Positions 1 through 7,875 of a stretch of DNA of 34,970 bases are shown here, one piece after another (position 1 is the first letter of the stretch; each line of letters starts with the position of its first letter). The translations under genes and the position numbers were made by a program. Location of the stretch: positions 1 through 34,970 of the forward strand of contig JAYTPK010000323.1 in assembly GCA_043747295.1 (NCBI GenBank), given 5' to 3'. The notes beneath the pieces are model-generated. The model made no database searches. It worked only from the letters and a program-made list of their open reading frames with translations, and was not told the origin of the DNA. This DNA is from JAAFIP01 sp043747295. Its GTDB lineage: Bacteria; Pseudomonadota; Gammaproteobacteria; Burkholderiales; Burkholderiaceae_C.

Positions 1-689
1 TGGGTATTGCGTTTGAAAATCAAGCCGAAGGTATGCTGGTTAGACACATTAAAAAACGTCAACGCCGAAATAGAGGCGTGAATGTCGATAGGGTCCAGGC
101 CCGAGCGGAACACCCCGGCCTGCACGCCCCGCTCATACAGCTTTTGAATCGCTGAAATGGCCGGTACGTTGAGCTTTTGAATTTGCTTACTCTGCGCCAG
201 ATACTGGCCTTGGTTCATGTTTTCGGACATCACCAAGCGCACAAAATCTGGGTTGCTGTGGTGGTGGTCAAAGGTAAATGCGGCCAAACGACGCAATGCG
301 TCTTCGGGCGGCAGGTCTTCCAGGTGCAGGGCGCTTTCAATGCTGCGCATGCGGCGGTAAGACTCCTCCAGCACCGCCAAATACAGGCCTTCTTTGCTAG
401 CAAAATAGTAGTAGATCATGCGCTTGCTGGTCTGCGTGGCAGCAGCAATCTCGTCGATGCGCGCACCCGCCAAACCTTTGTGTGCAAACTCTGTGGTGGC
501 CACTTGCAGTATGCCTGCCATAGTGCGCTCAGGGTCGTTGGTGCGGCTGGCGGCCACGGCCTGTAAGCTGGGCTTGGGTGTGCTCTTGACTGCACGCTTG
601 ACTGCACGCTTAGCAGGCGGGGGCACTGCCTTGGCTTGGCCAGGAGCTTTCTTGGCAGCAGGTTTACTTGAATGTACCGTTTGGTTCAT
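1..689 (-). CDS. TetR/AcrR family transcriptional regulator (partial, C-terminus outside window)
   Basis: Translating the minus strand from the ATG at 689 gives an open frame that runs off the window start without a stop. After a ~45-residue Lys/Ala/Pro-rich leader (with a duplicated AVKR unit) comes a typical TetR DNA-binding domain: an ILQVATTEFAHKG helix, an ARIDEIAAATQTSKRMIYYYF helix-turn-helix and SKEGLYLAVLEE. The rest is a helical ligand-binding region (LVMSENMNQGQYL, then RSGLDPIDIHASISALTFF). The family represses transcription and is released by a small ligand. It lies 26 bases downstream of aroE on the same strand, so the two may be cotranscribed. The ligand and targets cannot be told from the sequence. 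The basic, low-complexity N-terminal leader is unusual for the family. Confidence 0.9.
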   Translation of the reverse strand, partial: MNQTVHSSKPAAKKAPGQAKAVPPPAKRAVKRAVKSTPKPSLQAVAASRTNDPERTMAGILQVATTEFAHKGLAGARIDEIAAATQTSKRMIYYYFASKEGLYLAVLEESYRRMRSIESALHLEDLPPEDALRRLAAFTFDHHHSNPDFVRLVMSENMNQGQYLAQSKQIQKLNVPAISAIQKLYERGVQAGVFRSGLDPIDIHASISALTFFNVSNQHTFGLIFKRNT

Positions 690-715
690 TTTTAAAGTAT
701 AGACCTAATTGGCGT

Positions 716-1567
716 TTATTCCAAGGGCATGTTGATGTGCTGGATAACTGCCTGCGTGGCAGGCCGCACGCCGCGCCACCAGGCAAAAGCCTCAGCCGCT
801 TGCTCCACCAGCATGCCTACGCCGTCGGCTACATGCACCACGCCTGCACTGCAGGCAAGGTGTAAAAACGGTGTGAGACCTTTGCCATAGGCTAGTTCAT
901 AGGCCAGCGCGCCGGGTGCAAACACACTGGCGGGCAGAGGCGGCAGCTCGGCGCGCAGGCTGGCGCTGGTGGCGTTAAACACCACGTCAAAGCTTTGGCC
1001 GTTCAATTCTTGGTAGGCAAAGGCGTGCACACTGCCGTGGCTGGCTACCAGAGCGGCCAGCTCGTGTGCTTTGTCTACGTTACGGTTAGCTAGCACCACC
1101 AGGGCGGGTTTTTCGGCCAAGATGGGCAGCAGCGCGCCGCGTGTAGCGCCGCCTGCACCCAAGATGAGCACACGCTTGCCAGCCAGCGGGCAGGCCAGGT
1201 TATGCAGCACATCGCGCACCAGGCCTATGCCGTCAAAGTTATCGGCCAGCACTTGCATGCCGTTGGCAGTGCGCTCAAATTTCAGTGCGTTGGCTGCGCC
1301 CACCAGTTGGGCACGTTCGCTGCGCTGGGTGGCGTAGGCAAAGGCGTCCAATTTGAAGGGCGCAGTCACGTTCAGGCCGCACACTGCGCCTGCTGATGTG
1401 TCAGCTACAAACGCATCCACCGTGCTGGCAAACCCGCCCAGTGGCGCTTCCAGCTTGGTGTAGACCATGTGGTGCCCAGCTGCTTGGGCAAACATGCCGT
1501 GGATGGTGGGCGATTTGCTTTGGGCAATCGGGTTGCCGATAACGGCGTAACGGTCTGGGTGCGTCAT
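716..1567 (-). CDS. aroE: Shikimate dehydrogenase
   Basis: This 283-residue protein should reduce 3-dehydroshikimate to shikimate with NADPH in the cytosolic shikimate pathway. The N-terminal substrate domain has YAVIGNPIAQSKSP (residues 7-20) and LNVTAPFK with the catalytic Lys72. The AANAL motif (Asn93) and DNFDG (Asp112) correspond to the shikimate-binding Asn and catalytic Asp of E. coli AroE. The nucleotide-binding loop is GAGGATRG (137-144), followed by ANRN where many homologues have NRT. The C-terminus has ADGVGMLVEQAAEAF. Length is normal. A repeat element ends 19 bases upstream of the start codon. The gene may be cotranscribed with the downstream TetR gene; a quinate/shikimate catabolic role is possible but not shown. 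Confidence 0.93.
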   Translation of the reverse strand: MTHPDRYAVIGNPIAQSKSPTIHGMFAQAAGHHMVYTKLEAPLGGFASTVDAFVADTSAGAVCGLNVTAPFKLDAFAYATQRSERAQLVGAANALKFERTANGMQVLADNFDGIGLVRDVLHNLACPLAGKRVLILGAGGATRGALLPILAEKPALVVLANRNVDKAHELAALVASHGSVHAFAYQELNGQSFDVVFNATSASLRAELPPLPASVFAPGALAYELAYGKGLTPFLHLACSAGVVHVADGVGMLVEQAAEAFAWWRGVRPATQAVIQHINMPLE

Positions 1568-1586
1568 GGTTATGAGAATCTAATTA

Positions 1587-1630
1587 CTATGAATTTAATA
1601 GCTAGTTGAGCAGTAAATACTTGGACTACA
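1587..1630 (-). repeat. 44-bp dispersed repeat, copy A
   Basis: Read on the minus strand, this copy carries the family's 5' half TGTAGTCCAAGTATTTACTG, then CTCAACTAG, and ends in the stem CTAT - TAAATTC - ATAG. The central AGCAG arm is altered to ACTAG. It ends 19 bases upstream of the aroE start codon, in the same orientation as aroE. Confidence 0.92.
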
Positions 1631-1889
1631 GGGGTATTTATTTCCTAAAACATGGGTTGAACATGCCTGCAGATGACCTAAACACTGTACAGCACGCCAT
1701 CGCGCTGCAACTGCGCAATGCTGGCTGCGCAATACTGCAATGAGTACAAACAGAATTTTATTAATATTTGGTAGTTGAAATTTGATGCTGTCCAAATAGA
1801 TTAAAACTCAAAAAAATACCAAACATCAATCACCTAAGCGCTACACTCAATTGAAAATTTACTAACTCCAGACATAAGGCGAGAAATTT
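1631..1889. other. Intergenic region between divergent aroE and alpha-2-macroglobulin genes
   Basis: Together with repeat copy A this makes a 322-bp gene-free stretch. It is AT-rich towards the plus-strand gene and contains an AAGGCGAG ribosome-binding site just before the ATG at 1890. A 66-codon minus-strand open frame runs through it and into the repeat, but it has no protein-like features. I see no convincing RNA gene or terminator. Confidence 0.6.
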
Positions 1890-4800
1890 ATGGGCATCAA
1901 GGTACTTAACCTATTTGGTGTTACTGGCAGAATTTTCAGCGCAGTTTTTGGGCATTTCCGTTGGCAATTGCCAAGCTGGCTTGGGTGGGTGGTGGCTCAG
2001 GTGCTGCGTGCCGGGCATTATTTGTGGCAAAAGGTGCGCGCAAAGCCTAAAGTCACGCTCATCTTGCTGGTCGCTGCAGCTGCGCTTGCGGGCAGCTCCT
2101 GGTGGAGCTATCAATGGTGGAAAGCCCAACCTAAGCCGTTTGAGGCGACGTTCATAGTCACCGAACCGGCTCGTACACGAATCGAAGAGGAAAATTTCAG
2201 TATTACTCCCCTCGTGGTGCGATTCAACGCATCAGTAGCCCCACTGGCGGCAGTAGGAAAAGTAGTGACGGAAGGTTTGAGTACGGATCCCTTGCTTGAG
2301 GGCACTTGGACGTGGAGGAATGATCGAGAGTTGCAGTTTGCGCCGCGCGCTGACTGGTCTGTTGGCGAGCTTTATAAGGTGAGTTTAGGGGCTGCCGCAT
2401 TTGCACCCCAAGCGCGATTGGCACAAAGGGAGTTCAGCTTCAAAACAGCTCCCTTCATAACGAAGATGACTAAAAGTGATTTTTATCAAGACTCGCGTGA
2501 CCCGGCGCTAAAGAAAGGCGTGTTTGAACTTAATTTCAGCTTTCCAGTAGACCCCGCTGAGTTGGAAAAGCGGCTGAACCTAGAGATAGATCAGGGTGAA
2601 AAACCAAACGCCATTGCAGCATTGATTAGCCTCAAAGTTGCACCGAAATTTACCGTGAGCTATGACAAGCTCAAACTTAACGCCTATGTGCACTCCGCAG
2701 CCTTACCGTTACCCAAAGAGCGCAGCGCGCTGACGCTAACTATCGCCAAGGGGCTGAAGTCTGCACGCGGTGGCAATGCCACCGATGTTGATTTCAAGCA
2801 ATCAATCACAGTCCCCTCACTCTACAGCCTGCAAGTCAATGAGGTGAGCCCGACAATTGCCAGCAACGAGCGCTACGAACCAGAGCAGGTTTTACTGGCA
2901 GTGTTCTCCGCCACGGTGCATGAGAAAGAGATGGTGGCTGCCACCAAGGCCTGGCTGCTGCCGGTGCATAACCCCAAAACGCCCAAAGACGAGCGAGATA
3001 GCCCCTACGAATGGGGTGATCAAGCCGACATTACTGCCGAAGCGCTCAAACAAAGCACCAAATTGACGCTGGAGCCGATAGCCAGCGAGATTGAATGGAC
3101 AGCAGCGCACAGTTTTAAATACAAGGCCGATGTGGGGCGATTTATGTATGTGCAGATTGACAATAAAGTCAAAAGTTTTGGTGGTTACCTGCTTGCCAAT
3201 ACACAAAGCTTCATTATCAAGGTGCCGCCATATCCATCAGAGCTAAAAATTTTGAGCGACGGCGCGTTACTAGCACTCAGTGGTGAGAAAAAAGTAGCCA
3301 CCATGGTGCGTGATTTGCCAGGTCTGCGTGTAGAAATAGGGCGGGTGTTGCCTGGGCAACTCCAGCATCTGATGTCGCAGACAAAAGGCAGTTTTGCCAA
3401 TCCTAATTTTGAAGGCTCTTTTGGACAAGACAATTTAGCTGAGCGATTTGAGAAGAAGATCAAACTTTCAACTTTGCCTGGAAAACCGCATTACGAAGCG
3501 ATTGATCTGGGTGAGTATCTAAACGGCAGCACAGACCGTAAAGGCGTTTTTTTGCTGACCCTGCAGGGTTATGACCCCAAGAAAGAAGAAGCTGAGCAGA
3601 TAGCCAATGAAAAAGCCAAAGCCGACAAGTTCACAGCCCGGCAAGAGCCGGTAGCGCAGAGTGAGAGTGAAGAGGGCGCTAGCCCGGAAAGCGAGGGTGA
3701 GCAGCAGTCCGATCCCTCGTCCATGATCGAGCGCCGACTGGTGCTGGTAACGGATCTGGGCGTGATCATTAAAAAATCTACCGATGGCACCCAAGACGTG
3801 TTTGTACAGTCGATCTACGGTGGTGCACCTGTAGAAGGTGCCAGCGTTGAAATCGTGGCAACTAATGGTTTGACGATTGCAACGCAGGTAACCGATGCGA
3901 CGGGTCGCGCAAGGTTCAGCAAGATCGAGGGCGCCACCCGAGAAAAGGCGCCACTCTTAGCCATCATCAAAAAAGGCAATGACCTGTCTTTTATGCCGCT
4001 TAACCGTAACGACCGCAATCTGGACTACTCACGCTTTGATGTGGGTGGCGAGCGTAACGCACGCAGTGCACAGCAACTCAATGCTTTTCTGTTCAGCGAT
4101 CGCGGAATTTACCGCCCTGGGGAGACGATGAAGATCGGCATGATTGTAAAAACTGCCGACTGGGGTAACCAAGCGGCAGGTTTGCCGCTGGAGGCTGAGG
4201 TGCTGGACGCGCGCGGACTGGTGGTCAAGCGCGAGCGTATCAAGTTGCCCGCAGGTGGCTTTACCGAGCTGTCGCACACTACGCAAGATACATCGCCCAC
4301 GGGAAACTGGTCGGCTAACTTGTACATCGTCAAAGATGGCAAACCTGGCTCGTTGATCGGCTCTACTTCAGTGCGCGTACAAGAGTTTCAGCCTGACCGT
4401 ATGAAGGTGCAGGCACGGCTATCGCAAGATGCGGGTGACGGCTGGGTGTCTCCCAAAGACTTGAAAGGCATTGTCAATGCCCAAAACCTGTTTGGCACTA
4501 CGGCAGAAAAGCGGCGTGTAGAAGCCTCTATTACGCTTAGTCCCACATTTCCTTCTTTTAACGGTCACGCTGGCTACAAGTTTTACGATCCACTCAGAGC
4601 GAAAGAAAGTTATAACGAAACACTGGCGCAAAGCAGTACCAACGAGAAAGGCGAAGTAGAGCTGGATTTAGGCTTGGGTAAATATGCCAAAGCAACTTAC
4701 CGGCTGCATCTGCTAACCCAAGTGTTTGAACCCGAGGGAGGTCGTGCGGTGTCTGCAGACACTACTGCCATGGTGTCAGAGCTGCCGTATTTGGTAGGTT

Positions 4801-7800
4801 TTAAGCCTGATGGGGAATTGAATTATGTGTCGCGTGCGAGCAAGCGCATAGTCAACCTGATCGCAATAGACCCGAAGGCTCAACGCATGGCGGTAAACGG
4901 CCTGAAGCTGCAATTGCAGGAGGTGAAGTTCGTCAGCGTGCTGGCCAAGCAGGCTAACGGTACGTATAAATATGAGTCAAAGAAAAAAGAAGTATCCGTA
5001 AGCGACATTCCACTGAGTGTGTCCGTCGCAGGTTACGACTTGACAATAAACACCAATACCCCTGGTACCTTTGCCTATGTGCTTCGTGATGAGGCGGGCG
5101 TGGAGATCAATCGGGTAGAGTACACAGTGGCCGGTAAAGCCAACGTTAGTCGTTCTTTGGAGCGCAATGCCGAGCTACAGCTTGCACTCAACAAAAAAGA
5201 CTACTCACCGGGGGAGGACATTGAAGTTTCCATCAAAGCACCTTACACAGGCGCAGGCTTGATTAGCATTGAGCGGGACACGGTCATCACGCACCAGTGG
5301 TTCAAGGCTGACACGACAGCCAGCACCCAGCGCATCAAATTGCCCGCCAACTTTGAAGGTAATGGCTATGTCAGCGTGCAGTACATCAGAGACCCGGGGT
5401 CAGACGAAATTTTTATGAGTCCGCTGTCCTATGGCGTGGTGCCTTTTGCTACTAGCTTGGACAAGCGTACGAATAAACTGACTTTGACCTCACCCGAACT
5501 GGTGAAAGCAGGCCAGGTCGTCAAGATGAAACTGGCAGCCAACAAACCTACCCGGGCCGTAGTGTTTGCGGTCGATGAAGGTATTTTGCAAGTGGCCCGT
5601 TACCAAGCGCCCGAACCACTCAAACAGTTTTATGCCAAGCGGGCACTGGAGGTGCGCACATCCCAAATTTTAGACATGATCTTGCCGGAGTTTAAAAAGG
5701 TGATGGCCGCTGCAGCACCTGGCGGTGATGCCGAAAGTTTGCTCGGCCGTAACCTGAATCCGTTTAAACGCCGCAAAGATGTACCTGCCGTGTACTGGTC
5801 GGGCATTGTGGAGGTCAATGGTGAGCGCGAGTTCTCGTATACCGTGCCCGAGAGTTTCAATGGCTCCCTGAAAGTGTTCGCACTCGCAGTAAATGACGAC
5901 ACCATCGGCATCGCGCAAGGTAAAACGGTGGTGCGAAGTGATTTTGTTATTGCACCTAATATGCCCGTCGCCGTAGCACCAGGCGATGAATTTGATGTTA
6001 GTGTAGGCGTGACCAATAGCGTAAAAGGTTCGGGTAAAGCGCTACCAGTTACGCTTACGGCCAATTTGCCTGCGGGCATCGAGGTGGTGGGTGAAAAAGT
6101 AGTCACGCTGCAAATTGATGAGTTGCGTGAACAGGTGGCGCATTTTCGCTTTCGCGCCAGGGAGGTATTGGGCTCAGCTGGCATTAGTTTTAGCGCCACT
6201 GGCGGTGCTAAGACCTCCAAACTTACCAGTGATGTCAGTGTTCGACCGTCTGCACCCTACCGCACGGTCATCAGTATCGGTTCATTCACAAAAAATGCAG
6301 ATGTGCCTATCAAAGGCGAGATGTTTGCCGAGCTACGCAAGTCCAGCGCTAGTGTGTCCGTAGTGCCATTGGGTTTGGCGACGGGCTTGGGTGCTTACCT
6401 GGCAGACTATCCTCACCTGTGTACCGAGCAGTTGACCAGTCGTGCGTTTGCCGATTTGATTCTGGCCAAGCGACCAGAGCTAAAACTCAATCCTGCAATC
6501 AGCGACAACACTTACGTCAGCCGCATCACCAATGTGCTGCGCTCCAGGCAAAACGCCGACGGCGGCTTTGGCCTATGGCAAGCGGGAGTACAGGCCGATG
6601 TTTTTGCCACCGTGCATGCAGTGCATTGGCTGATTGAGGCCAAGGAACGCGGTGAACCCGTGCCAGCCGACTTGATGCAGCGCAGTATGGACTGGCTCAC
6701 GCAGTATGCTGCCAGCCCCACGCAGGATACCGATGTGGGCTTGGGTGGCCTGGCCTTGCTACGCAATCGTGCTTACGCTGCGTACCTACTTACCCGCACA
6801 GGTATGGTCACCACACCCATTGTTGCCAGTTTGCGCGAAGTATTAAATTCTCGCTTCGGTGCTGGCAGCAAGGCGGACTTGGTCTGGCAAGATGATGTGG
6901 CTGCGACCTATCTTGCCGCGAGCTACCAGCTGCTAAAACAGGAAAGTACGGCAGCCGATCTAATTGGTCGCTCAGTCAAAGCACTGGGCAACGACAGCAA
7001 AACCCTAGGTTGGGGCTACTACTACGACACCACCGTGCGTGATGCGCAGATGCTTAATATCTTGGCCCGCCATTTCCCGAAAAGAGCCAAGGCACTACCT
7101 GCAGCAACTTTACTCGCTATTACTAAGCCGCTTCAGGATAACCGCTACAACAGTTTGTCATCGGCGTATTTAATGCTGGCGTTGGACGCCTACGTTACTG
7201 TATTGGGCCCAGATGCTGCAGCCAAGTTGACCATGAGTGAGGTGGATGCCAAAGGTGTAGCAACCGCCCTGGGTGCCAGCGAGGGGATCGTACGTCGCTC
7301 TAACTATAGCTTGGCTGCCAAGCAGCTGCGTTTTAGCAATGATGGTGATCTGAATGCTTACTACGCCGTGGTGGAGGCCGGTTTTGACCGTAACCCACCA
7401 ACCACCGAACTCAAGCAAGGTATGGAAGTTTTGCGTGAGTATGTGGACAAGCAAGGCCAGGCTTTGACCAGCGTGAAGGTGGGCGATGAAGTGTTGGTCC
7501 GCTTGCGCTTTCGTGCCTTAGACCGTGGTGCGATCAGTAACGTAGCGCTTACCGACCTGCTGCCAGGTGGTTTTGAGCCCGTGATCAATGAGCGCGCGCA
7601 AGGTGAGCCCCCCAAAGATAAAAATAAACCCTATCTTCGTATCGGTAGTAACAGCGGTTGGGGGGCAGAATTTGCCGATGTACGCGAAGACCGCGTGGTG
7701 CTGTATGGCACGGTGGACACAAACATGAGCGAGTTTGTCTACCGCATTCGCGCCACCAATGCGGGCACGTTTATTGTGCCGCCAGCCTACGGTGAGTCGA

Positions 7801-7871
7801 TGTATGAGCGCAGCATCCAGGCGCGCTCTGCTGCAGGAAAAATCACGGTGGAGCGCGTGGCAAAAAAGTAA
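1890..7871 (+). CDS. Alpha-2-macroglobulin family protein with thioester motif (YfhM-like)
   Basis: This very large protein (1993 residues) belongs to the bacterial alpha-2-macroglobulins, which trap attacking proteases in the periplasm: bait cleavage triggers covalent capture through a Cys-Gln thioester. The thioester motif is intact, CTEQ at residues 1511-1514 after YLADYPHL, with the usual ~480 residues behind it. A hydrophobic segment at about residues 54-73 (VTLILLVAAAALAGSSWW) follows a basic N-terminus, and no lipobox is visible, so it is probably anchored by a transmembrane helix and not by lipid as in E. coli YfhM. MG-type sheets follow, including SDRGIYRPGETM, and a charged Glu/Ser-rich linker at ~567-611. 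An AAGGCGAG ribosome-binding site supports the start. pbpC begins 4 bases downstream, the conserved partnership of this family. At ~2000 residues it is longer than E. coli YfhM (~1650). Confidence 0.95.
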   Translation: MGIKVLNLFGVTGRIFSAVFGHFRWQLPSWLGWVVAQVLRAGHYLWQKVRAKPKVTLILLVAAAALAGSSWWSYQWWKAQPKPFEATFIVTEPARTRIEEENFSITPLVVRFNASVAPLAAVGKVVTEGLSTDPLLEGTWTWRNDRELQFAPRADWSVGELYKVSLGAAAFAPQARLAQREFSFKTAPFITKMTKSDFYQDSRDPALKKGVFELNFSFPVDPAELEKRLNLEIDQGEKPNAIAALISLKVAPKFTVSYDKLKLNAYVHSAALPLPKERSALTLTIAKGLKSARGGNATDVDFKQSITVPSLYSLQVNEVSPTIASNERYEPEQVLLAVFSATVHEKEMVAATKAWLLPVHNPKTPKDERDSPYEWGDQADITAEALKQSTKLTLEPIASEIEWTAAHSFKYKADVGRFMYVQIDNKVKSFGGYLLANTQSFIIKVPPYPSELKILSDGALLALSGEKKVATMVRDLPGLRVEIGRVLPGQLQHLMSQTKGSFANPNFEGSFGQDNLAERFEKKIKLSTLPGKPHYEAIDLGEYLNGSTDRKGVFLLTLQGYDPKKEEAEQIANEKAKADKFTARQEPVAQSESEEGASPESEGEQQSDPSSMIERRLVLVTDLGVIIKKSTDGTQDVFVQSIYGGAPVEGASVEIVATNGLTIATQVTDATGRARFSKIEGATREKAPLLAIIKKGNDLSFMPLNRNDRNLDYSRFDVGGERNARSAQQLNAFLFSDRGIYRPGETMKIGMIVKTADWGNQAAGLPLEAEVLDARGLVVKRERIKLPAGGFTELSHTTQDTSPTGNWSANLYIVKDGKPGSLIGSTSVRVQEFQPDRMKVQARLSQDAGDGWVSPKDLKGIVNAQNLFGTTAEKRRVEASITLSPTFPSFNGHAGYKFYDPLRAKESYNETLAQSSTNEKGEVELDLGLGKYAKATYRLHLLTQVFEPEGGRAVSADTTAMVSELPYLVGFKPDGELNYVSRASKRIVNLIAIDPKAQRMAVNGLKLQLQEVKFVSVLAKQANGTYKYESKKKEVSVSDIPLSVSVAGYDLTINTNTPGTFAYVLRDEAGVEINRVEYTVAGKANVSRSLERNAELQLALNKKDYSPGEDIEVSIKAPYTGAGLISIERDTVITHQWFKADTTASTQRIKLPANFEGNGYVSVQYIRDPGSDEIFMSPLSYGVVPFATSLDKRTNKLTLTSPELVKAGQVVKMKLAANKPTRAVVFAVDEGILQVARYQAPEPLKQFYAKRALEVRTSQILDMILPEFKKVMAAAAPGGDAESLLGRNLNPFKRRKDVPAVYWSGIVEVNGEREFSYTVPESFNGSLKVFALAVNDDTIGIAQGKTVVRSDFVIAPNMPVAVAPGDEFDVSVGVTNSVKGSGKALPVTLTANLPAGIEVVGEKVVTLQIDELREQVAHFRFRAREVLGSAGISFSATGGAKTSKLTSDVSVRPSAPYRTVISIGSFTKNADVPIKGEMFAELRKSSASVSVVPLGLATGLGAYLADYPHLCTEQLTSRAFADLILAKRPELKLNPAISDNTYVSRITNVLRSRQNADGGFGLWQAGVQADVFATVHAVHWLIEAKERGEPVPADLMQRSMDWLTQYAASPTQDTDVGLGGLALLRNRAYAAYLLTRTGMVTTPIVASLREVLNSRFGAGSKADLVWQDDVAATYLAASYQLLKQESTAADLIGRSVKALGNDSKTLGWGYYYDTTVRDAQMLNILARHFPKRAKALPAATLLAITKPLQDNRYNSLSSAYLMLALDAYVTVLGPDAAAKLTMSEVDAKGVATALGASEGIVRRSNYSLAAKQLRFSNDGDLNAYYAVVEAGFDRNPPTTELKQGMEVLREYVDKQGQALTSVKVGDEVLVRLRFRALDRGAISNVALTDLLPGGFEPVINERAQGEPPKDKNKPYLRIGSNSGWGAEFADVREDRVVLYGTVDTNMSEFVYRIRATNAGTFIVPPAYGESMYERSIQARSAAGKITVERVAKK

Positions 7872-7875
7872 AACT

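Noticed and set aside
177..566. 129-codon plus-strand open frame
   Set aside because: It lies antisense to the TetR gene, whose translation is clearly a helix-turn-helix protein; the plus frame has no recognisable features.
1595..1795. 66-codon minus-strand open frame upstream of aroE
   Set aside because: It runs partly through repeat copy A and has no protein-like pattern or ribosome-binding site.
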